NCBI GenBank assembly: GCA_945952425.1
Contig: CAMFIX010000237.1
Location: 1-5,442, forward strand
Reading direction: 5' to 3'
Length of the DNA: 5,442 bases
Source: an uncultured Pseudorhodobacter sp.
GTDB taxonomy: Bacteria; Pseudomonadota; Alphaproteobacteria; Rhodobacterales; Rhodobacteraceae
In this document: positions 1-3,880 of the stretch, piece after piece
Layout: the number at the start of each line of letters is the position of its first letter
Numbering within the stretch: position 1 is the stretch's first letter
Position numbers and translations under genes: made by a program
Notes under the pieces: generated by a model
Databases searched by the model: none
Seen by the model: the letters and a program-made list of their open reading frames with translations, nothing else
What the model was told of the DNA's origin: nothing

Positions 1-150
1 CGCTTCGCCGACGACCATGTTCAGGACGATCTTGTCCAGCTTGGGGATCTGCATCTCGTTCTTGTAGGAGAACTCGGACTTCAGGGCCGCGCGGATGGTC
101 GACTTGTATTCGGCCTTCAGGCGCGGAGCATAGGTGGCTTGGTCCAGCAT
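1..150 (-). CDS. rplE: 50S ribosomal protein L5, N-terminal part (runs off the window)
   Basis: L5 binds 5S rRNA and helps build the central protuberance of the large subunit. Only the first 50 codons are present; the gene continues past base 1. The translation begins MLDQATYAPRLK and contains FSYKNEMQIPKLDKIVLN followed by MVVGEA. This aligns with the conserved L5 start (E. coli FNYNSVMQVPRVEKITLN, then MGVGEA). The start codon ATG (150-148) shares one base with the TGA stop of rplX (TGATG), so translation is probably coupled to rplX. The order rplN-rplX-rplE is the normal spc-operon order. The identification is secure; the incomplete length is only a window-edge effect. Confidence 0.97.
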   Translation of the reverse strand, partial: MLDQATYAPRLKAEYKSTIRAALKSEFSYKNEMQIPKLDKIVLNMVVGEA

Positions 151-455
151 CAGATCGCCTCCCCGGTGGTCTTGGCGAAACGGACCTTCTTGTCGCCTTC
201 CATGCGGAAGCCGACGCGGGTCGCCTTGCCATTGGCATCGACGATGGCGAGGTTGGACAGGTCGATGGGCATCGCCTTGGCGATGCGGCCGCCCTGGGAC
301 GCCGCCGATTGCTTGGTGTGGCGGATCGCCACATTCACGCCCTCGACCACGGCCTTGTTGTCCTTGGGCGACACGGACGAGATCTCGCCCTGCTTGCCCT
401 TGTCCTTGCCGGTGAGCACGACGACCTTGTCGCCCTTGCGGAGTTTCGCAGCCAT
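150..455 (-). CDS. rplX: 50S ribosomal protein L24
   Basis: L24 is an assembly initiator that binds the 5' domain of 23S rRNA near the exit of the peptide tunnel. The protein has 101 residues, close to the usual length of about 104. A KOW motif lies near the N terminus (about residues 5-32, LRKGDKVVVLTGKDKGKQGE). It is followed by the family's KQSAASQGGRIAKAMPIDLS segment and a C-terminal GFRMEGDKKVRFAK. I chose ATG at 455 over an in-frame GTG at 458: GGAGGT (467-462) sits 6 nt before the ATG but only 3 nt before the GTG, and the ATG gives the usual MAAKL start. The ATG overlaps the rplN stop by one base (TGATG), and the gene's own stop overlaps rplE in the same way, suggesting translational coupling along rplN-rplX-rplE. 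Confidence 0.97.
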   Translation of the reverse strand: MAAKLRKGDKVVVLTGKDKGKQGEISSVSPKDNKAVVEGVNVAIRHTKQSAASQGGRIAKAMPIDLSNLAIVDANGKATRVGFRMEGDKKVRFAKTTGEAI

Positions 456-823
456 CACAGCACCTCCGGCGCGAGCGAGATGATCTTCATGAAGTTCTTC
501 GCGCGCAGTTCACGAACGACCGGCCCGAAGATACGGGTGCCGACGGGTTCGCCCTGGTTGTTCAGGATGACGGCGGCGTTGCGGTCGAAACGGATGGCAG
601 TGCCATCTTCGCGACGGACTTCCTTGGCGGTGCGGACGACGACGGCCTTGCGGACATCGCCCTTCTTCACCTTGCCTTTGGGAATGGCTTCCTTGACCGA
701 CACCACGATGATGTCGCCCACGGATGCATAGCGGCGGTGCGAACCGCCCAGAACCTTGATGCACTGAACTCGGCGAGCGCCAGAGTTGTCAGCGACATCC
801 AGATTGGTCTGCATCTGGATCAT
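455..823 (-). CDS. rplN: 50S ribosomal protein L14
   Basis: L14 is a beta-barrel protein at the subunit interface; it contacts 23S rRNA and 16S helix 14. The 122-residue product has the expected full length. It starts MIQMQTNLDVADNSGARRV and carries the L14 signature at about residues 60-87 (AVVVRT, then DG, then RFDRNAAVIL). It also has the conserved GTRIFGPVVRELR near the C terminus. A GGAG lies about 8 nt before the ATG. A 57-nt gap separates it from rpsQ. That gap is where the E. coli S10 and spc operons divide, but I see no convincing promoter in it, so rplN is probably read through from the rpmC promoter. Confidence 0.98.
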   Translation of the reverse strand: MIQMQTNLDVADNSGARRVQCIKVLGGSHRRYASVGDIIVVSVKEAIPKGKVKKGDVRKAVVVRTAKEVRREDGTAIRFDRNAAVILNNQGEPVGTRIFGPVVRELRAKNFMKIISLAPEVL

Positions 824-839
824 AGTTGTCTCCGACCTT

Positions 840-856
840 TGGGGACTTGTGCCCCA
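840..856 (-). other. Small hairpin in the rpsQ-rplN gap
   Basis: On the transcribed strand, TGGGG and CCCCA pair across a 7-nt loop (CACAAGT) in the 57-nt gap before rplN. The stem has only 5 bp and no T-run follows it, so it is not a terminator. It could be a minor leader element or a processing site at the old S10/spc boundary. This is weak, and mostly a record of what the gap holds. Confidence 0.25.
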
Positions 857-880
857 GGGTTTCGTTTATTCCCGTGGACC

Positions 881-1132
881 TCAGGCCGTCGCTTGCGCGG
901 CAGCTTCGGTGACCACGATCCAGCGCTTCGTCTTGGAGATCGGAGCGCATTCCTCGATGCGCACGACGTCGCCTTCCTTGAAGGTGTTCAGCGGGTCGTG
1001 GGCGCGATACTTTTTCGACTTGCGGATGGTCTTCTGCAAGACGGGGTGCTTGAAGCGGCGTTCGACCAGAACCGTGACGGTCTGTTCGTTCTTGTCGGAG
1101 GTGACGACACCTTGAAGGATACGCTTGGGCAT
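881..1132 (-). CDS. rpsQ: 30S ribosomal protein S17
   Basis: S17 is a primary 16S rRNA-binding protein with an OB fold, important for early assembly of the 5' domain. The product has 83 residues, typical of bacterial S17. It starts MPKRILQGVVTSDKNEQTVTV and carries the S17 signature at residues 54-66 (GDVVRIEECAPIS). The usual Arg-Pro near the end of that signature is Ala-Pro here, a form I associate with Rhodobacterales. AAGGAG stands 6 nt before the ATG. The gap to rpmC upstream is only 10 nt, so the two are co-transcribed. The C-terminal TEAAAQATA is a variable Ala-rich tail. Confidence 0.97.
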   Translation of the reverse strand: MPKRILQGVVTSDKNEQTVTVLVERRFKHPVLQKTIRKSKKYRAHDPLNTFKEGDVVRIEECAPISKTKRWIVVTEAAAQATA

Positions 1133-1142
1133 CTGTCTCTCC

Positions 1143-1343
1143 TTACTTCGCGGCCGCGGAGGCGAGTTCCGCCAGCACGGTCTTCACCCGGGCGACGTCC
1201 TTGCGGACCTTGCCGATGCGGGCGGTGTTTTCGAGTTGGTTGGTCGCCGCCTGGAAGCGCAGGTTGAAGGCTTCCTTCTTCAGCGCAACCAGCTGATCGC
1301 GCAGCTGGTCAGGGGTCTTGGAGCGCAGCTCTTTCGCGTCCAT
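1143..1343 (-). CDS. rpmC: 50S ribosomal protein L29
   Basis: L29 is a small two-helix protein next to the peptide-exit tunnel, where it contributes with L23 to the docking area for SRP and trigger factor. The product has 66 residues, as usual for the family. It begins MDAKELRSKTPDQLRDQLVAL and has the conserved core KKEAFNLRFQAATNQLENTARI, with the Leu-Arg-Phe-Gln and Asn-x-x-Arg positions typical of L29. The frame stays open for about 50 codons upstream, but that stretch (Pro-rich, unlike any L29) is leader. The ATG at 1343 has AGAGGA just upstream and gives the normal N terminus. Unusually, it does not follow rplP directly: 2.1 kb of other genes intervene, and it is now first in its transcription unit, behind its own promoter candidate and a structured leader. 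Confidence 0.97.
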   Translation of the reverse strand: MDAKELRSKTPDQLRDQLVALKKEAFNLRFQAATNQLENTARIGKVRKDVARVKTVLAELASAAAK

Positions 1344-1360
1344 GTCGTCCTCTTTTCTGT

Positions 1361-1414
1361 CACCAGACGGCCCGTGAGGGTTACCGTGATCCTGGTGGAT
1401 GAATATGACACCAG
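1361..1414 (-). promoter_or_regulatory. Structured rpmC leader with competing hairpins
   Basis: In the RNA leader the element CTGGTG (1414-1409) is followed by CACCAG (1397-1392) and again by CTGGTG (1366-1361). The middle copy can pair with either neighbour but not both. The downstream option is the larger: CACCAG/CTGGTG (6 bp), then ACGG/CCGT (4 bp), then CCC/GGG (3 bp) closed by TCAC. It has bulges GATC and TAA on the 5' side only. The upstream option is 6 bp with an 11-nt loop. The larger stem ends about 9 nt before the AGAGGA ribosome-binding site. This resembles an attenuator or an autogenous ribosomal-protein leader, but that role is inferred from pairing alone. Confidence 0.45.
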
Positions 1415-1450
1415 CGATTCTCGGGGCAGGCCCGGAACCGCGGATGCGCC

Positions 1451-1479
1451 CGTATAGGGGGGTTGAGGCTGGGGGGCAA
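1451..1479 (-). promoter_or_regulatory. Candidate sigma-70 promoter for rpmC-rpsQ-rplN-rplX-rplE
   Basis: On the minus strand TTGCCC (1479-1474) and TATACG (1456-1451) are separated by exactly 17 nt of C-rich sequence. Transcription would begin near 1444, giving a leader of about 100 nt before rpmC. It matches a housekeeping promoter with a good TTG in the -35 box and TATA in the -10 box. Its position fits the need to restart transcription of the downstream ribosomal genes after the interruption. No start site can be proven from sequence alone. Confidence 0.5.
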
Positions 1480-1508
1480 GGGGGAAATGGGGTGTCTGGC
1501 ACCCTCTA

Positions 1509-1748
1509 TCAAATCAGGTTGACGTTGAGGTTTGCCGCAATCAGCCGTGGGGCAATCTTTCGCATTTTTGCAAACTCCGCCCCGAAAGACGGACCAATCC
1601 CCAAACCTTCGCAGAACTCCTTCCCGGTAAGTCTGTCAAGTTCGGCGGCGTATTTGATAATCTGAACGTGTAGTTCAGATGTGTAGGCGTTGCGCGGGGC
1701 GGCATCGAGCGCCTTCTTGATCCTGTCCAGAACCTCAGCAGTGGTCAT
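1509..1748 (-). CDS. Small HTH-like protein of unknown function
   Basis: I do not recognise a named gene here. The 79-residue product is predicted mainly helical, with helices near residues 3-16, 24-39, 42-49, 53-63 and 65-73. The stretch TGKEFCEGLG followed by IGPSFGAEFAKMRKI looks like a helix-turn-helix with Gly-Ile-Gly at the turn; I infer a DNA- or nucleic acid-binding role, weakly. There is no signal peptide or membrane segment. I preferred ATG at 1748 over an upstream in-frame TTG at 1769 because AAGGAG lies 8 nt before the ATG. It ends 165 nt before rpmC and follows brnA by 122 nt, a gap that holds a 44-bp palindrome and a promoter candidate. It could be a transcription factor acting on that palindrome, or an uncharacterised accessory protein. 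Its base composition is less GC-rich than the ribosomal genes, which suggests acquisition. Confidence 0.7.
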   Translation of the reverse strand: MTTAEVLDRIKKALDAAPRNAYTSELHVQIIKYAAELDRLTGKEFCEGLGIGPSFGAEFAKMRKIAPRLIAANLNVNLI

Positions 1749-1783
1749 CTTGCATGCTCCTTGAGCCAATCGGTCACAAAATG

Positions 1784-1812
1784 ACTCTACCCAGGCTCGG
1801 CGCTTTTAGCAA
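1784..1812 (-). promoter_or_regulatory. Weak promoter candidate for the HTH-like gene
   Basis: On the minus strand TTGCTA (1812-1807) and TAGAGT (1789-1784) are 17 nt apart, each matching 4 of 6 consensus positions. The predicted start near 1777 leaves a leader of about 30 nt to the ATG at 1748. The -35 box lies inside one arm of the 44-bp palindrome, so a protein bound there would block it. A short inverted repeat, GTCA-N5-TGAC (1773-1785), overlaps the expected start site. The boxes are only moderate matches. Confidence 0.35.
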
Positions 1813-1845
1813 TATGCTTTTTGCAAAAATCATATTGCTAAAAGC
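1802..1845. repeat. 44-bp near-perfect palindrome (candidate operator)
   Basis: Arms GCTTTTAGCAATATG (1802-1816) and CATATTGCTAAAAGC (1831-1845) are exact reverse complements. The 14-nt centre contains TTTTTGCAAAAA (1818-1829), palindromic about the same axis. Only the pair 1817/1830 mismatches, so 21 of 22 base pairs match. The 9-mer TTTTxGCAA occurs four times, twice on each strand. The element is AT-rich in a GC-rich neighbourhood and lies between brnA and the HTH-like gene. No T-run follows on the transcribed strand, so a terminator is unlikely. An operator with repeated half-sites is the best reading; a cruciform-forming site or the trace of a mobile element is possible. Confidence 0.85.
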
Positions 1846-1870
1846 TGGCTGGCTCAAATCTCTTTTTGAC

Positions 1871-2086
1871 TTACCCCAAACGCTCGGCAATCCACATCTT
1901 GATCAGCGACTGCCGCGTAACGCCAAGGTGCCGCGCCTGGCGGTCCAGCCCTTCGACCACCCAGGCCGGGAAGTCCACGTTGACGCGGCGAAGCTCATCG
2001 TTCGGGCGCTTGGCCTTGGACCAGTCCACGGTCGCCGAGACATCCTCACCGGCATCAAAAGAAGCGTCAAACTCTGCGGTCTTCAT
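1871..2086 (-). CDS. brnA: BrnA-type antitoxin (ribbon-helix-helix)
   Basis: BrnA neutralises the BrnT ribonuclease toxin by direct binding and, as a DNA-binding dimer, represses the shared operon. The 71-residue product has an acidic N-terminal half (SFDAGEDVSATVDWSKAKRPNDELRR) that would contact the toxin. A C-terminal ribbon-helix-helix follows: strand RRVNVDFP (33-40), helix AWVVEGLDRQARHLG (41-55) and helix TRQSLIKMWIAERL (57-70). The start overlaps the end of brnT by 20 nt. AGGAG lies about 10 nt before the ATG, inside brnT, so translation is likely coupled. The toxin-first order matches known brnTA operons. A CopG-family antitoxin of another type is the alternative, but the neighbouring BrnT makes BrnA much more likely. 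Confidence 0.88.
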   Translation of the reverse strand: MKTAEFDASFDAGEDVSATVDWSKAKRPNDELRRVNVDFPAWVVEGLDRQARHLGVTRQSLIKMWIAERLG

Positions 2087-2333
2087 AGATAGCCATCTCC
2101 TCTTTCCGCGCCCGTCTCACCGAGATGATCCGAACCTTCTCGCCCCTCGGCGTCCAAATCGCCGCCCAATGCTTGCCGTCGATCCGCCCCAAGGCGATCC
2201 ATCGCGGCTCGCCTTCTGTCTTCGCAGGCGCAGTCAGCAACCACGGATCGGCCCAAAGCGCCTGGGCCTCATCGAAGTCGATGCCGTGCTTGGCCTTGTT
2301 CGCGGTGCTTTTTGTCGGGTCAAACTCGAACAT
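2067..2333 (-). CDS. brnT: BrnT-type toxin, ribonuclease of a type II toxin-antitoxin pair
   Basis: BrnT toxins have a RelE-like fold, cleave RNA and stop translation until inhibited by BrnA. The 88-residue protein starts MFEFDPTKSTANKAKHGIDFDEAQ, matching the family's FEWDPxKxxxNxxKHGxxFxEA opening. It continues with RWIALGRIDGKHWAAIWTPRG and RIISVRRARKEEMAIYE. The Arg pair at 73-74 in ISVRRAR and the KHG at 15-17 are hallmark positions, and nothing key appears missing, so the toxin is probably active. The ribosome-binding site is poor (only GAG close to the start), which fits low toxin expression. A promoter candidate with a perfect TATAAT lies just upstream. It sits 30 nt after the oxygenase gene in the same direction, but is likely an independent unit. 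Confidence 0.92.
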   Translation of the reverse strand: MFEFDPTKSTANKAKHGIDFDEAQALWADPWLLTAPAKTEGEPRWIALGRIDGKHWAAIWTPRGEKVRIISVRRARKEEMAIYEDRRV

Positions 2334-2352
2334 GACTCAAGATGGGATAGAA

Positions 2353-2382
2353 ATTATATCTTTTCAAGCCCAATTGTAATTG
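2353..2382 (-). promoter_or_regulatory. Candidate brnTA promoter with overlapping inverted repeat
   Basis: A perfect TATAAT lies at 2358-2353 on the minus strand. A partial -35, ATTACA, lies 16 nt upstream. Transcription would start near 2346, giving a leader of about 13 nt to the brnT ATG. The -35 area overlaps an inverted repeat, CAATT-GT-AATTG (2371-2382), and a second one, TTTCAA-N12-TTGAAA (2362-2385). Either could be a BrnA operator. Much of this sequence also encodes the C terminus of the upstream oxygenase (FNYNWA), so the repeats may owe something to coding constraint. Confidence 0.5.
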
Positions 2383-2987
2383 AAACTCACGCTTATCCGC
2401 TCTTCCTCAGCCATGTTCATCGGCACCTCATGCCGCAGCCAGCTTTCCCACAGCAGCACCTCGCCGACCGTGGGTTTCACATAGACGAAGGGCTGCAGCT
2501 CCTGCCCGGCCGTCTTCAGCCGCAGGGGGGCGTGCATCATCATGGCGTGGCGGGGGTCTTCCAGCTTCAGGGCGCTGGTCCCCTCGGGCATCGCGACATA
2601 GGTCGTCCCCGAGATCACCGCATGGGGGTGGATGTGGCTGCCGTGGCTGCCCCCCTCCGGCAGGATGTTGATCCAGAAGCTGTCGCATTTCAGCTTGCGG
2701 CCCTGGAGGTCGAAGCCCAGATCCTCGACGAAGGCCGCCACATGGCGGTCCAGCGCCTTCTGCAGGTCGGCAAAGATCGGCGCGCGCCAGGGCAGGTCGT
2801 TCAAGGAGGCATAGGAGGTATAGCCCGGATAGCCGTTCTCTTCGCACCAGGCCTGGCCCGCCTCGTCATCCTCGGCCATCGCCTCGCAGGTCTGCCGCAG
2901 CTCCTTGTAATCGACCTTGGGCTTGGCGAGGTCGTTCAGGGCGGCGCGGTAGAGGCGGGTCACGAAAAGCGACGAAATCTCGGCCAT
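2364..2987 (-). CDS. Putative 2OG-Fe(II) oxygenase, TIGR02466-like
   Basis: The 207-residue protein resembles the TIGR02466/PF13759 family of predicted iron- and 2-oxoglutarate-dependent oxygenases with a double-stranded beta-helix core. Features in order are DSFWINILPEGGSHGSHIHP (102-121) with a HIHPH motif, SGTTYVAMPEGTSALKLEDPR (126-146) with the family's DPR, LLWESWLRHEVPM (178-190) with a probable distal iron ligand at His186, and ERISVSFNYN (196-205), where Arg197 would bind 2-oxoglutarate. I cannot assign the full iron triad from sequence alone. The start at 2987 has AGAGGA 8 nt upstream; the longer open frame beyond it overlaps the preceding gene and is not coding. No signal peptide is seen, so it is probably cytoplasmic. 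The substrate is unknown. It lies 32 nt after the ABM-like gene, probably as one unit, and two genes after rplP. Confidence 0.85.
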   Translation of the reverse strand: MAEISSLFVTRLYRAALNDLAKPKVDYKELRQTCEAMAEDDEAGQAWCEENGYPGYTSYASLNDLPWRAPIFADLQKALDRHVAAFVEDLGFDLQGRKLKCDSFWINILPEGGSHGSHIHPHAVISGTTYVAMPEGTSALKLEDPRHAMMMHAPLRLKTAGQELQPFVYVKPTVGEVLLWESWLRHEVPMNMAEEERISVSFNYNWA

Positions 2988-3019
2988 GTGCAGGTTCCTC
3001 TTGGGATAGAGACGAAAGG

Positions 3020-3382
3020 TCAGCGGTGGAAGCCCGCGGCCGCCACAAAGCCGCTTTCCACCCGGGCCTGCAAGCCCGAAGCGGCCAGCCAGGCCCGGAT
3101 CTCTTCGGTCATCGGACCAAGGAAGACGACCTCGGACAGCCGGGCGACCCGGTGCAGCGCCTGCATCTCGGGCCAGGCCATGGCGATCTCGTGGTGGCCG
3201 ATCCAGGCCTCGGGCGTGGCATAATCCACCACGGCGCGGGCGGTCTCGGCGCTGACGAAGAAACGGTAGGACAGAACGCCGCGCTCGCCCTCGGCCTCGA
3301 CCCGGGTGGCCAGCGCGGCGATGGCCGCCGTGAAGGCCTCGGGGCTTTCGGTCAGCCGGTAATGATTCAGGATGGTCAGCAT
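3020..3382 (-). CDS. Small ABM-like (dimeric alpha/beta-barrel) protein
   Basis: I do not recognise a named gene. The 120-residue product looks like a member of the dimeric alpha/beta-barrel superfamily, which includes antibiotic-biosynthesis monooxygenase (ABM) proteins. It has a strand LTILNHYRL, a helix SPEAFTAAIAALATRVEAEG, strands VLSYRFFVS and ARAVVDYAT, then a helix and strand MAWPEMQALHRVARLSEVVFLG. The EAWIGHH stretch resembles the 'W...H' position seen in ABM domains. A 30-residue extension follows (EIRAWLAASGLQARVESGFVAAAGFHR). It lacks a signal peptide. The start has GAAGGG shortly upstream. It is the first gene after the rplP terminator and 32 nt before the oxygenase, so the two may work together, for instance in small-molecule oxidation. 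I see no promoter of its own; read-through from rplP is likely. The fold call is moderate and the function unknown. Confidence 0.72.
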   Translation of the reverse strand: MLTILNHYRLTESPEAFTAAIAALATRVEAEGERGVLSYRFFVSAETARAVVDYATPEAWIGHHEIAMAWPEMQALHRVARLSEVVFLGPMTEEIRAWLAASGLQARVESGFVAAAGFHR

Positions 3383-3403
3383 GACACGCCCTTCTCAACG
3401 AAG

Positions 3404-3431
3404 AGACCCCCGCCGTTTCCGGCGAGGGTCT
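3404..3431 (-). terminator. Intrinsic terminator or attenuator after rplP
   Basis: The RNA can form AGACCCUCGCCG / CGGCGGGGGUCU, 12 bp with one G-U pair, closed by a GAAA tetraloop. It is followed by UCUUCGUU, a modest U-rich tract, and preceded by an A-rich AAAATCAA. It lies 23 nt after the rplP stop and just before the Shine-Dalgarno of the ABM-like gene. The one imperfect pair is G-U on the minus-strand RNA but C-A on the other, which supports minus-strand function. The weak U-tract suggests partial termination, leaving some transcript for the genes beyond. Confidence 0.75.
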
Positions 3432-3454
3432 TGATTTTCCTGGCGCCGAAAGGC

Positions 3455-3868
3455 TTACCAGTCTTCCTTGGTGATGATCCGCGAGGTCACCGGCAGCTTC
3501 ATCGCGCCGAGGCGGAGTGCCTCACGCGCAATGGCTTCGGACACGCCATCGACCTCGAACATGATCCGGCCGGGCTTCACCTTGGCCGCCCAGTAGTCGG
3601 TCGACCCTTTACCGGAGCCCATCCGGACTTCGATCGGCTTGGCCGAGACCGGGACATCCGGGAAAATCCTGATCCACACACGGCCTTGACGCTTCATGTA
3701 GCGGGTGATCGCGCGGCGGGCCGCTTCGATCTGCCGCGCGGTGACGCGCTCGGGCTCGGTCGCCTTCAGGCCGAAGGAACCGAAGTTCAGCAGGAACCCA
3801 CCCTTGGCCTCGCCATGGATGCGGCCCTTGTGCATCTTGCGATACTTGGTGCGCTTGGGTTGCAGCAT
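3455..3868 (-). CDS. rplP: 50S ribosomal protein L16
   Basis: L16 sits near the A site and 5S rRNA, and is needed late in 50S assembly for tRNA accommodation. The 137-residue product is full length and highly conserved. It starts MLQPKRTKYRKMHKGR, has GSFGLKA and ERVTARQIEAARRAITRYMK in the middle, then VWIRIFPDVPVSAKPIEVRM and GSGKGSTDYW. Arg82 in VRMGSGKG corresponds to E. coli L16 Arg81, the residue hydroxylated by the 2OG oxygenase YcfD. GGGAG lies upstream of the ATG, and only 12 nt separate it from the rpsC stop. Instead of leading into rpmC it is followed by a terminator hairpin and unrelated genes. Confidence 0.98.
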   Translation of the reverse strand: MLQPKRTKYRKMHKGRIHGEAKGGFLLNFGSFGLKATEPERVTARQIEAARRAITRYMKRQGRVWIRIFPDVPVSAKPIEVRMGSGKGSTDYWAAKVKPGRIMFEVDGVSEAIAREALRLGAMKLPVTSRIITKEDW

Positions 3869-3880
3869 CTCTTCTCTCCC

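Noticed and set aside
824..880. Separate spc-operon promoter before rplN
   Set aside because: The gap has no credible -35/-10 pair on the minus strand; only a small 5-bp hairpin is present.
1344..1502. N-terminal extension of L29 or a small Pro-rich peptide upstream of rpmC
   Set aside because: L29 is complete from the ATG at 1343. The upstream stretch would cover the promoter candidate and leader and matches nothing known.
1490..1504. GGGTG-N5-CACCC inverted repeat as terminator of the HTH-like gene
   Set aside because: The stem is only 5 bp and no T-run follows on the transcribed strand (CATTTCC). It could be chance in G/C-run sequence.
1866..3224. 452-codon open frame on the plus strand across the accessory genes
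   Set aside because: It is antisense to brnA, brnT and the oxygenase, all of which have clear family motifs. It has no ribosome-binding site or recognisable domain.
1509..3382. The five accessory genes as one new defence or toxin system
   Set aside because: They have different base composition, separate promoter candidates and a terminator upstream, and no nuclease-sensor or effector combination beyond the known BrnTA pair. Nothing in the sequence shows that they act together.
2988..3398. N-terminal extension of the oxygenase frame up to 3398
   Set aside because: The extension is Arg/Gly-rich, overlaps the ABM-like gene in another phase, and ignores a good start with AGAGGA at 2987.
1344..3454. 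Insertion sequence or integron carrying the block
   Set aside because: I found no transposase, integrase, terminal inverted repeats or target-site duplication at the rplP or rpmC edges.
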